From assembly GCF_000282055.1 (NCBI RefSeq), contig NZ_AKJZ01000034.1:1-39247 (forward strand): a DNA stretch of 39,247 bases, in the 5' to 3' direction. The position numbers and the translations under genes are program-made. The notes under the pieces are model-generated. The model had not been told where the DNA came from. It searched no databases and saw only the letters and a list, made by a program, of their open reading frames with translations. Below, piece by piece: positions 18,201 through 24,340 of the stretch (positions are counted from its first letter, which is position 1; every line of letters starts with the position of its first letter). Origin of the DNA: Flavobacterium sp. CF136. Its GTDB lineage: Bacteria; Bacteroidota; Bacteroidia; Flavobacteriales; Flavobacteriaceae.

Positions 18201-18977
18201 TCTGCTAATATCAACAACACCGTCTACTTTTAATTCTGATCCCGAAATTTTACTAATTGCCCCGGTAAAAGTTCTTTTGGATGTTTTTTCATAACCTGTC
18301 GTAATAACTACTTCCTTTAAATTTTGCCCTAATTCATTTAAAACAATAGTAGGTGAAGTATTTTCTATTCCTATTTCTTTGGTTTCCATACCCACATACG
18401 AAATCACCAACTGAGTACTATTCCCCGGCATTTCGATAGAAAAATTACCATCAAAATCAGTCAGGACAGCTATTTTGGTTCCCTTTGCAAGTACTGTAGC
18501 ACCTGGTAAAGGGCTGCCGTTTAAGTCTGTAACTTTTCCTTTGATAATAGGTCCTACCGACAAAATTTCGAACAAGGAATTATTAGTTTCATCAGCAGTA
18601 AAACCATCTAATTTTGTGCTTTTTTGCAAAATAATTTGATTACTTACTTCAGCATAAGTAATATTGAATGGTTTCAGGATTCGATTAAGAATACTTGACA
18701 ACGTTTCCTGATTAGCCTCAATACTAACTTTTTGATTTAGCTGCGGCAGTCTTGAATTGTATGAAAATTTTACATGTGCAGACTTTTCAAGTTTAGACAA
18801 CGTATTGTCTAAAGTTAAATTTTCAACAGCAATAGTTACTTTTGTATCTAATTTTCTTTGTCCATTTACACTGTTTGCCATTGTAACACTTGAAAACACA
18901 AGTGCTAAGGCAAACTGAAATAGCGTTATTTTCATGATTCGATAGAGTAATCGTTGTTTAACAACTGTTTTTTTCAT
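15249..18977 (-). CDS. SusC/RagA-family TonB-linked outer-membrane transporter with STN signalling domain
   Basis: The 1242-aa protein has a long leader with a hydrophobic segment (about 15-35). It is followed by an STN domain (about 45-118), a carboxypeptidase-regulatory-like domain (about 146-215, GKVTDLNGSPLPGATVLAKG), a TonB-box region (EVVITTGYEK, about 222-231), a plug (about 232-370) and a SusC-type barrel ending in an aromatic residue (INLSF). The STN domain marks a transducing transporter: in this family it contacts the periplasmic part of a FecR anti-sigma factor. fecR and an ECF sigma gene lie directly upstream. The 203-bp gap between fecR and this gene holds the putative antisense RNA described separately. 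Confidence 0.96.
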   Translation of the reverse strand: MKKTVVKQRLLYRIMKITLFQFALALVFSSVTMANSVNGQRKLDTKVTIAVENLTLDNTLSKLEKSAHVKFSYNSRLPQLNQKVSIEANQETLSSILNRILKPFNITYAEVSNQIILQKSTKLDGFTADETNNSLFEILSVGPIIKGKVTDLNGSPLPGATVLAKGTKIAVLTDFDGNFSIEMPGNSTQLVISYVGMETKEIGIENTSPTIVLNELGQNLKEVVITTGYEKTSKRTFTGAISKISGSELKVDGVVDISRMIEGKAAGVTVQNVTGTFGTAPKITVRGSSSIFGDTKPLWVIDGVVQEDIINISFADLASGNSETLLSSAVAGLNSNDIQSIEILKDASATSIYGSRSLNGVVVVTTKQGRRDSPLKVSYSVENTVRTVPNYSQYDILNSQESMSILKEMEQKGFLDVPSTLQGRYGGVYNILSKAINTYVPETDSYLVNNDPVSRNNFLKKYELANTDWFKVLFRPSITQNHSLSFSGGGKNNTFYASLGFYTDPGWTIADSVNQLSSNIKGTFYVNDKLNITLSTLASVRDQNAPGTYESQQDVVFGNVTRDFDINPFNYVLNTSRTLRPYDESGNLEYYRNNWAPMNIINELANNVLEIKVKDIRFQLDLDYKINKNLTYNLTGSARYANTSREHKIYENSNVVGAYRAGTEYGVEGVNTTVRNANIFLYKDPDDLTAEPISVLPNGGFLRKFTNDLTSYNIRNSVNYRNTLNEKHELEGLFGTELRSLDRNSDNFTAAGLQYDRGLTAFTDPRIIEKIINEGNSYYGFNAERERTVGFFGKVGYTYDRRYTGSITGRYDGSNRQGNSGSSRWLPTYTFSGKWNIAEEKFMKNLESINNLALRGSYGLTATAGPATNSLAIYKSFITDRLGISDRETGIDIDQLQNSDLTWEKQFETNIGVDLGMYNNRIQFTSDIYSRKAFDLVDYVVTSGIGGQKIKQGNNANMETKGIEIGFTTQNIVSNDFKWSTTLNFSVYDQKITKLENQPSAFDLVDGNGGNAIGHPRNSIYSYQFTGLNNQGLPTFIMQDGEDDKVTGANFQDTENVTKYLKYEGSIEPNKSIGLANTFTYKNWSLYVFFVGSGGNKVRLNPAYSSQYDDLTVFTKDFTNRWINPGDEEFTNVPVIADKRLLTNYQGANTLGRAYNTYNYSDVRIADGDFIRLKNVSLSWEFPNDFKRKLGVSTFTLKGSAVNPWLIYSDKKLNGQDPEFRNTGGVAFPVTSQYSFSINLSF

Positions 18978-18984
18978 AATTTTG
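18954..18984 (+). promoter_or_regulatory. Consensus promoter antisense to the susC start
   Basis: On the plus strand TTG (18954-18956) is followed after 20 bp by TAATTTTG (18977-18984). That matches both elements (-33 TTG, -7 TAnnTTTG) and the usual spacing of Bacteroidota vegetative promoters. It overlaps the start codon of the minus-strand susC gene and points away from it, toward the hairpin at 19070-19098. No plus-strand ORF follows. Confidence 0.5.
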
Positions 18985-18990
18985 GTTTGG

Positions 18991-19106
18991 TTTTAATTAA
19001 TACTATTCGAGTGTATTTTTAGAAACTTAATAAATGACTCTTTACAGAGAGTGATTTAATTTTTATTGAGTGTCGAATATGTTACAGCATTTCGGCACTT
19101 TTTTTT
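18991..19106 (+). ncRNA. Candidate antisense small RNA against the susC 5' leader
   Basis: A predicted transcript of about 115 nt would begin 6-7 bases after the consensus -7 box and end at a rho-independent-type hairpin. The hairpin pairs gtgtcgaa (19070-19077) with ttcggcac (19091-19098) (one G-U pair, 13-nt loop), then eight T's from 19099. The RNA would also contain a small hairpin (ctctttacagag, about 19039-19050). A 7-bp segment tattcga (19004-19010) can pair with tcgaata (19073-19079) and so compete with the terminator stem. It would be fully complementary to the susC mRNA leader. Antisense RNAs in this position (DonS type) are known in Bacteroides polysaccharide loci; here it is inferred from sequence only. 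Confidence 0.42.
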
Positions 19107-19180
19107 ATTTTTTTTATTTTTTTACATAGGCAACCAATTGCATTTTATTAAAATTTAATTATTTATAAGACTTGATTATT

Positions 19181-20062
19181 TTAATTACACCCTTCAGAGG
19201 TTATTATAATTTGATTTCCATTCATTTCAAAACTGGTATCGTTGCCAATACTTTTACAAATAATTTTAAGTTTTTCTGATAATGGCTGGTCACTTAGGGA
19301 AGTTGTTAAATGACAATCTTTTAATTTGTCCTTAGGGAAATCAATATCAACCAAATATGCCTGTTCTATTGTTTTAAAAATCTGATCTACAGGGATATCC
19401 GTAAATTCAAAACTTAATTGCTCAATATTGCCAACACTGCTGGCCAATGTTTTGTCTTCTGTAATATTGGTTATTTTATTAAAACTTAAATCACTTCTTA
19501 AAAAACGCAGGGCTTCATTAGGAAGTAAGACTACTTCGGTTACTTGTTTTGAATTTCTAACCAATTCATTTGAACTTACCCTAACTTTACCGGTGCGAAC
19601 AAGTATTTCAACATCTGGTTGATCCGGGTAAGCTCTTACTCGAAAACTCGTACCAACAACTTTTGTAATGATTTCGTTTGCGTAAACTAAAAAAGGTTTT
19701 TGGGGATTTTTACTAATTTCAAAGAAACCTTCTCCGGATAAATAAACCTTCCTTTCGTTTCCGGTAAAGATTTTAGGATAACTTAATTTACTATTGGGTT
19801 GTAATAAGACAGAACTGCCATCAGATAAAGTAACTATTTGTGGTTTATTTGAATTATTTGTTTGTTCAACAAGTCCTTCATTTGTACCATCAATAAGTTC
19901 ATTATAAGTTAGAACAGTATGCTTTTTAATAAATTGATTATTATAAAACCAAACCGATACAAAGGCAAAAAACATAGCAGCTGCAACTCCTGCAAACCAA
20001 TACTTTTTTAAGTATTTAACAGTATGATTTTTATTGGATTTATTAGCATTTTCTAAATCCAT
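19181..20062 (-). CDS. FecR-family anti-sigma factor, transmembrane and periplasmic part
   Basis: The 293-aa protein has a short basic cytoplasmic tail (1-21), one transmembrane helix (about 22-40), a FecR domain (about 75-175, with VTLSDGSSVLLQPNSKLSYP and VYLSGEGFFEISKNPQKPF), and a C-terminal DUF4974/STN-like domain (about 215-290). It would relay the state of the SusC STN domain to the ECF sigma factor. Unusually, it lacks the roughly 80-residue cytoplasmic anti-sigma domain normally at the N-terminus; that sequence is in the preceding ORF in another frame. Its ATG overlaps the end of that ORF by 10 bases (ATGGATTTAG), which favours translational coupling or marks a frameshift. Confidence 0.92.
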   Translation of the reverse strand: MDLENANKSNKNHTVKYLKKYWFAGVAAAMFFAFVSVWFYNNQFIKKHTVLTYNELIDGTNEGLVEQTNNSNKPQIVTLSDGSSVLLQPNSKLSYPKIFTGNERKVYLSGEGFFEISKNPQKPFLVYANEIITKVVGTSFRVRAYPDQPDVEILVRTGKVRVSSNELVRNSKQVTEVVLLPNEALRFLRSDLSFNKITNITEDKTLASSVGNIEQLSFEFTDIPVDQIFKTIEQAYLVDIDFPKDKLKDCHLTTSLSDQPLSEKLKIICKSIGNDTSFEMNGNQIIITSEGCN

Positions 20063-20286
20063 GTTGATTGTAATGCGGTATTAAGTTCGGAAGAAGAAAT
20101 TACAGTATTGGGAACTTTCATCGCCAGCAATAAAAGTCTGGCATCTTCAACCAATTTAGCTCTTTGTTGATTTTCTAAAGTCCATTCTTCCCAGCCTTGT
20201 TCATCAACTTTGGACAAAATCCAGGTTTGAAATGATTCATCAGATAAGAAATCTTCAATTTCGATATAATAATTACGTTTTTGCAT
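20053..20286 (-). CDS. Detached FecR-type cytoplasmic anti-sigma domain (77 aa)
   Basis: The 77-aa protein (EDFLSDESFQTWILS...GWEEWTLENQQRAKLVEDARLLLLAM) has the pattern of the N-terminal cytoplasmic domain of Bacteroidota FecR proteins: an acidic start, D-E-S-F, a W-x-x-W pair, and a leucine-rich helix before the membrane segment. It lies between the sigma gene (90 bp downstream of it) and fecR, and its stop codon overlaps the fecR start by 10 bases in a different frame. Either the anti-sigma factor is genuinely split into two chains, or one frameshift near 20055-20065 has broken a single fecR gene. Fused, the two would make an ordinary FecR of about 360-370 aa. No membrane segment is present in this piece. 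Confidence 0.75.
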   Translation of the reverse strand: MQKRNYYIEIEDFLSDESFQTWILSKVDEQGWEEWTLENQQRAKLVEDARLLLLAMKVPNTVISSSELNTALQSTWI

Positions 20287-20375
20287 CTATAAATAAGGTT
20301 ACAAAAACATAGAGGACAGTTTTTTTATTATATACTCACCAATTTGTGATTTTTTTTATTCTTTTTAAAATAAAA

Positions 20376-20984
20376 TTAAAAAACACTTGAAGACAGTAAT
20401 GCAATAATCGAAAAACTCCCCTTCCATTCCTTACGCAGAGTAAGTAATCCGCGGTGTAAAAGATTACTTGCCGATTGATAATTGACATCTAACATTTCGG
20501 CAATTTGTTCTACAGTCAACCCTTGATTATACCTCAAAAACAAAGCTTCTTTTTGACGTCCGGGTAAATCGTTTAATAGTTTATTGAGATACAAAACACG
20601 TTCGGCAGTAGCTTCATCATCGATAAGTTCATGTTCTACCGAAAAATCAAAAAGAAATTCAATTGAATCTGTCGTCGTAATTTTTTTAAAAATATGATCC
20701 CGTTCGTATAAACGCGTAATTCTCTTTCGTACACTGGATAATAAATAAGCCTTTACCACATTAGGTTCCTGCAAGGATTCACGATATAACCAAACATCTG
20801 CAAATACGTCCTGAACACAATCCTGAACTTTTTCAGCAAAAGGAGAAAATGAGTTTCCATAATTAATTAAATCACCATAATACTTTTCAAAAAGCAAAGA
20901 AAATGATTTTTCATCACCTGCTTTAAGCTTATTCCAAAGTTTGTGATCGTCATAAGTTTTGATTGTCAAGAGTTGGCTTTTCAT
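20376..20984 (-). CDS. ECF RNA polymerase sigma factor (FecI/RpoE type)
   Basis: The 202-aa protein has sigma region 2 (about 13-85: FSLLFEKYYGDLINYG, then QDCVQDVFADVW) and region 4 with a helix-turn-helix (about 135-190: LPGRQKEALFLRYNQGLTVEQIAEMLDVNYQSASNLLHRGLLTLR). It heads the regulatory cassette for the downstream SusCD operon. In this family sigma is held by the FecR cytoplasmic domain until the transporter is occupied. The ATG at 20984 fits the family N-terminus. The C-terminal tail (FSIIALLSSSVF) is hydrophobic and slightly longer than usual. Confidence 0.94.
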   Translation of the reverse strand: MKSQLLTIKTYDDHKLWNKLKAGDEKSFSLLFEKYYGDLINYGNSFSPFAEKVQDCVQDVFADVWLYRESLQEPNVVKAYLLSSVRKRITRLYERDHIFKKITTTDSIEFLFDFSVEHELIDDEATAERVLYLNKLLNDLPGRQKEALFLRYNQGLTVEQIAEMLDVNYQSASNLLHRGLLTLRKEWKGSFSIIALLSSSVF

Positions 20985-21008
20985 AAAAATTTTGGTTTTT
21001 TATAGTCA

Positions 21009-21042
21009 CAAATGTCATTCGATTTTTTAATCATAAGGCAAA
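21009..21042 (-). promoter_or_regulatory. Possible promoter of the ECF sigma gene
   Basis: On the minus strand TTTG (21039-21042) is followed after 22 bp by GACATTTG (21009-21016), one mismatch from TAnnTTTG. The leader would be about 20 nt. This is a vegetative-type promoter, as expected for a sigma gene not dependent on itself. Confidence 0.4.
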
Positions 21043-21320
21043 AACGAACTATTTAAAGAATTTTATATCCTTGTAATTACTATTTCAAATGTGTCAGTGA
21101 AGATTACTATCAATTAGTTAATGCATATGAAAGTTAATTACAGCAAAAAACAATCATAATTTAACATTATATTTTGTTTTTGTGTGATAAATATATAAAA
21201 CCCAAAACTCAAAAACAATTTTTTTACAAAAAAGACATCTTTACATAAAACATAAAACCTATAAAACCTCTAATTTAAGGTATCTATCTATTAACTTTTA
21301 ATAAAGTCCAGGCATAAAAA

Positions 21321-21343
21321 AGCCCTACTAAAAAAGTAAGGCT
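21321..21343 (-). terminator. Terminator of the GIY-YIG-like gene
   Basis: agccctact (21321-21329) pairs with agtaaggct (21335-21343) with one internal mismatch. On the minus strand it is followed by a T-run (from the aaaaaa at 21315-21320). Confidence 0.7.
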
Positions 21344-21372
21344 ACTAATAAAATTTTATTTTCTGTAACAAC

Positions 21373-21801
21373 TTAGAAAGCTACATTCCATCTTGGTAAT
21401 TTTGCATTTTCATCTAAGAAATTCTGTAAAACCTGTCCTTCAATTGTTGTTGGAATACCTTTTACATCAGCATTAAAAGTTTCATACCAAACCACTTCTA
21501 TAGCTTCAATATTTTCTAACTTCATTTGTGCCGGCCAGGAGTATTTTCTTCCAGTTTTAGCAAATTGATGTCCATTTACAATTTTATCATATAAACCTCC
21601 ATTTTTGCTTTTTAAAGTTCCATCATTCTGAACAGTTCCTGTAGAACCAACCATAATTAATTCTTTTGCATCACCTTCAACAGCATATACTACAAAAACT
21701 CCTGCACCGGATTCAGGAGCATTACAAACTTGTTCTAAACTATCTTCAACAGTAAAAGTAAAACTATTGCTTACTTTAAACTTCTTTAATTCTTTGTACA
21801 T
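21373..21801 (-). CDS. Protein with a degenerate GIY-YIG-like fold, function unknown
   Basis: The 142-aa cytoplasmic protein has no signal peptide. The order of motifs resembles GIY-YIG nuclease domains: GVFVVY (about 34-39) where GIYxxY would stand, IMVGSTG (about 49-55) where YIGSS would stand, a central GLYDKI segment, then IEVVWYET and IEGQVLQNF, whose Glu matches the conserved metal-binding Glu of the fold. Both signature tyrosines (of GIY and YIG) are replaced, by F and M, so nuclease activity may be lost. This assignment is from motif pattern only. The gene is monocistronic, with its own terminator, between the ECF sigma gene and sucD. Confidence 0.7.
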   Translation of the reverse strand: MYKELKKFKVSNSFTFTVEDSLEQVCNAPESGAGVFVVYAVEGDAKELIMVGSTGTVQNDGTLKSKNGGLYDKIVNGHQFAKTGRKYSWPAQMKLENIEAIEVVWYETFNADVKGIPTTIEGQVLQNFLDENAKLPRWNVAF

Positions 21802-21883
21802 ATTTTTTATTTTTAAGCTACTAAGGTTCTGAGAATCTGAGTAGCTAAGTTTTTTAATTTTATTCCATACATTTTAAAAATGT

Positions 21884-21916
21884 AAAAAAGTCTCAACAAA
21901 ATATTGAGACTTTTTT
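21884..21916 (-). terminator. Terminator of sucD
   Basis: aaaaaagtctcaa (21884-21896) and ttgagactttttt (21904-21916) form a perfect 13-bp stem with a 7-nt loop, 27 bp after the sucD stop. The A/T tails make it usable on both strands. Confidence 0.85.
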
Positions 21917-21943
21917 GGAATTTGTTATTTTAAATACTGGAGA

Positions 21944-22816
21944 TTATCCCAATACTTCTTTTACTTTTTTACCAATTTCAGCTGGTGAATCAACAACGTG
22001 AATTCCGTTGTCTCTCATAATTTGTTTTTTAGCAGCAGCTGTATCATCAGAGCCACCAACAATAGCACCTGCGTGACCCATTGTTCTACCGGCAGGAGCA
22101 GTTTCTCCGGCAATAAAACCAACAACTGGTTTACGGTTACCATCAGCTCTTACCCATTTAGCAGCATCAGCTTCTAACTGACCTCCAATTTCACCAATCA
22201 TGATGATAATCTCAGTTTCCGGGTCATTCATTAATAATTCAACAGCTTCTTTAGTAGTAGTTCCAATAATTGGATCTCCACCAATTCCGATAGCTGTAGT
22301 AATTCCTAAACCTTGTTTCACAACCTGATCAGCAGCTTCATAAGTTAAAGTTCCTGATTTAGAAACGATACCAACTGTTCCTTTTTTGAAAACAAAACCT
22401 GGCATAATACCAACTTTAGCTTCTCCCGGAGTAATTACACCCGGACAGTTTGGTCCAATTAATCTTGAATTTCTTTCTTTAACATAATTATTAGCCTTAA
22501 TCATATCTGCTACAGGAATTCCTTCTGTAATAGCGATAATTACTTTGATTCCGGCATCAGCAGCTTCCATAATTGCATCAGCTGCAAAAGCTGGCGGTAC
22601 AAAAATGATAGAAGTATCAGCTCCGGCTTGGTCTACAGCATCTTTTACTGTGTTAAAAACCGGACGATCTAAATGGCTTGTACCTCCTTTTCCCGGAGTA
22701 ACACCACCAACAACATTAGTACCGTACTCAATCATTTGAGAAGCATGGAAAGTTCCTTCGCTTCCTGTAAATCCTTGAACAATTATTTTGGAATCTTTAT
22801 TAACTAAAACACTCAT
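21944..22816 (-). CDS. sucD: Succinyl-CoA synthetase (ADP-forming), alpha subunit
   Basis: The 290-aa subunit of the TCA-cycle enzyme interconverts succinyl-CoA and succinate with ATP formation. The CoA-binding Rossmann region is at the start ([12 protein letters not shown], 13-24), [12 protein letters not shown] is at 121-132, and the phosphorylated active-site histidine is H248 in [13 protein letters not shown]. Length and sequence match the family end to end. The beta subunit gene sucC is not adjacent, so the complex must be assembled from two loci. A good promoter lies upstream, so it is not simply the tail of the lipid A operon. Confidence 0.97.
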   Translation of the reverse strand: MSVLVNKDSKIIVQGFTGSEGTFHASQMIEYGTNVVGGVTPGKGGTSHLDRPVFNTVKDAVDQAGADTSIIFVPPAFAADAIMEAADAGIKVIIAITEGIPVADMIKANNYVKERNSRLIGPNCPGVITPGEAKVGIMPGFVFKKGTVGIVSKSGTLTYEAADQVVKQGLGITTAIGIGGDPIIGTTTKEAVELLMNDPETEIIIMIGEIGGQLEADAAKWVRADGNRKPVVGFIAGETAPAGRTMGHAGAIVGGSDDTAAAKKQIMRDNGIHVVDSPAEIGKKVKEVLG

Positions 22817-22851
22817 GATATATATTTTATGTAGTTTTTAAAATTGTGATG

Positions 22852-22881
22852 CAAAAGTAAGGCTTTGTAACTTATTTTCAA
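22852..22881 (-). promoter_or_regulatory. sucD promoter
   Basis: On the minus strand TTG (22879-22881), a 19-bp spacer and TACTTTTG (22852-22859) match the Bacteroidota -33 and -7 elements at standard spacing. It sits 36 bp upstream of the sucD ATG. Confidence 0.6.
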
Positions 22882-22902
22882 CTTTTTTATTAGCAAAAAA
22901 TA

Positions 22903-23265
22903 TCACGAAAATTGACTCATTTGATAACCTCTGTACAATTTACCGTCTTTTATTTGCCAAATTGTAAAAAAATGAGCTAACAACATTTCTTCCCGAGGAT
23001 TTTCAATCGTTTTTACAAAGTGAGAATAACGTACTGAAACCAAATCATCTTCAGCTATAATATGACTTATTCTTACTTTAGAACGCACATAAGCACGGTT
23101 TAATTCATTAGCCATACTTATTATTGAATCATAATCCATATGAATCAACCCCTTGCTGCTATTCCAATCTATTGTCACATCCGGATGCAGATAGGTTTTG
23201 AAAATTTCACTATCAATCAAGGCATCCGATTTATAAAATTTCTGAACAAATTCTTTAATAGACAT
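22903..23265 (-). CDS. NTF2-like (SnoaL-fold) small protein
   Basis: The 120-aa protein has the alpha+beta cone pattern of the nuclear transport factor 2-like superfamily: an N-terminal helix (IKEFVQKFYKS), LHPDVTIDWNSSKG, and C-terminal strands VSVRYSHFV, MLLAHFFTIWQIKDGKLYRGYQM. Members range from polyketide cyclases to small ligand-binding proteins, so no reaction is assigned. The gene follows the second lpxD-like gene with one base between stop and start, so the two are translated together. The lipid A context may suggest an envelope-related role, but nothing in the protein shows it. Confidence 0.8.
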   Translation of the reverse strand: MSIKEFVQKFYKSDALIDSEIFKTYLHPDVTIDWNSSKGLIHMDYDSIISMANELNRAYVRSKVRISHIIAEDDLVSVRYSHFVKTIENPREEMLLAHFFTIWQIKDGKLYRGYQMSQFS

Positions 23266-23266
23266 A

Positions 23267-24196
23267 TTATTTCAATTTACTTAAAATTTCAGGAATCTTT
23301 TTGATATTGGCTAATTGCTTTAACTTTTCTCTTGATTCTTCGATTGGGGTTCCGAAATAAGATTTCCCTCCTTCAATCGATTTGGTAACACCTGTTTGTC
23401 CCATAATAACAGCCTTCGTCCCTATTGTAATACCACTTGTTGTACCCACCTGACCCCAAATAGTAACTTCATCTTCTATAATAACACAACCGGCAATACC
23501 CGTTTGTGAGGCTATCAGACATTTTTTCCCTATTACAGAATCATGTCCTACGTGTACTTGATTATCAATTTTTGTTCCTTCACCAATTCTAGTATCTCCG
23601 GTAACACCTTTATCAATCGTACAAAGAGCACCGATTCCAACATTATCTTCAATTACAACTCTTCCGCCTGAAATTAACTGATCGAAACCATCCGGGCGTT
23701 TTTTGTAATAAAAAGCATCAGCTCCTAAAATTGTTCCTGCATGAATAATAACATTATCTCCAATTACTGTATGGTCGTAAATAGAAACATTTGAATGTAT
23801 CAGACAATTTTTACCAATCGTAACATGATTCCCAATAAAAGAATTAGGCTGAATAACAGTTCCTTCTCCTATTTTTGCAGATGCAGCAATGGCTACATTG
23901 GCAAATTGAAAAGGTTTAAAATGCTTTGTTAAAGTATTAAAATCTCTAAAAGGGTCATCAGAGATTAAAAGTGCTTTGCCTTCCGGACAATCCACTTTTT
24001 TATTGATTAAAACAATAGTAGCTGCAGATTGCAAAGCTTTGTCATAATATTTTGGATGGTCAACAAAAACAATATCCCCAGGCTCAACAACATGTATTTC
24101 ATTCATGCCTAAAACCTCAAAGTTTTTATCACCAATAAATTCGCAATTAAGCAAATTTGCAATTTCTTCTAAAGAGTGAACTTTTGGAAATTTCAT
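23267..24196 (-). CDS. LpxD-like left-handed beta-helix acyltransferase (second copy)
   Basis: The 309-aa protein has an N-terminal LpxD-type domain (1-100) and a hexapeptide-repeat left-handed beta-helix (about 102-285, with repeats such as IGEGTVIQPNSFIGNHVTIG). It keeps NQVHVGHDSVIG with H215 and H218; H218 aligns by motif with the catalytic His of LpxD (H241 of the full lpxD copy at 27266-28309). It is about 40 residues shorter than that copy. It may acylate a different glucosamine-nucleotide substrate or use a different acyl chain. It lies in the lipid A block after efp, 144 bp of repeat-containing spacer away. Confidence 0.85.
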   Translation of the reverse strand: MKFPKVHSLEEIANLLNCEFIGDKNFEVLGMNEIHVVEPGDIVFVDHPKYYDKALQSAATIVLINKKVDCPEGKALLISDDPFRDFNTLTKHFKPFQFANVAIAASAKIGEGTVIQPNSFIGNHVTIGKNCLIHSNVSIYDHTVIGDNVIIHAGTILGADAFYYKKRPDGFDQLISGGRVVIEDNVGIGALCTIDKGVTGDTRIGEGTKIDNQVHVGHDSVIGKKCLIASQTGIAGCVIIEDEVTIWGQVGTTSGITIGTKAVIMGQTGVTKSIEGGKSYFGTPIEESREKLKQLANIKKIPEILSKLK

Positions 24197-24199
24197 ATT

Positions 24200-24335
24200 T
24201 TTTAATTAGAAAATTTGTCAATTAGAGAATGTGTCAATTAGAGAATGTGTCAATTAGAAAAAATAAGAACTTTTAGTTTTAATTTCTGCTAGTGCATCAA
24301 TTTTCTAATTGACTCATTGACAAATTATCTAATAG
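24200..24335. repeat. 16-bp tandem repeats with inverted copy between efp and the lpxD paralogue
   Basis: The unit tgtcaattagagaatg occurs at 24216-24231 and 24232-24247, with a diverged third at 24248-24263 and a partial copy before the first. An inverted copy follows: ttttctaattgac (24301-24313) pairs with gtcaattagaaaa (24249-24261), giving a 13-bp stem. On the minus-strand transcript this forms a hairpin after the efp stop. It could be an attenuator or a processing site, or merely slippage-derived spacer. Confidence 0.6.
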
Positions 24336-24340
24336 ATAAA

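Larger units (their letters stand above)
20985..21372. other. 388-bp non-coding gap upstream of the ECF sigma gene
   Basis: The gap holds the predicted sigma-gene promoter (21009-21042) and, at its right end, the terminator of the GIY-YIG-like gene (21321-21343). Between 21050 and 21300 it is about three-quarters A+T with no ORF of note and no strong inverted repeat that I can see. Confidence 0.6.

Noticed and set aside
21817..21846. Hairpin agctac...gtagct upstream of the GIY-YIG-like gene
   Set aside because: The stem is interrupted by mismatches and the sequence resembles common low-complexity spacer; the adjacent 21884-21916 terminator explains transcription end.
24216..24263. Short evenly spaced repeats, checked as a CRISPR array
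   Set aside because: Units are only 16 bp and directly adjacent with no unique spacers, and no cas genes are near; it is a tandem repeat.
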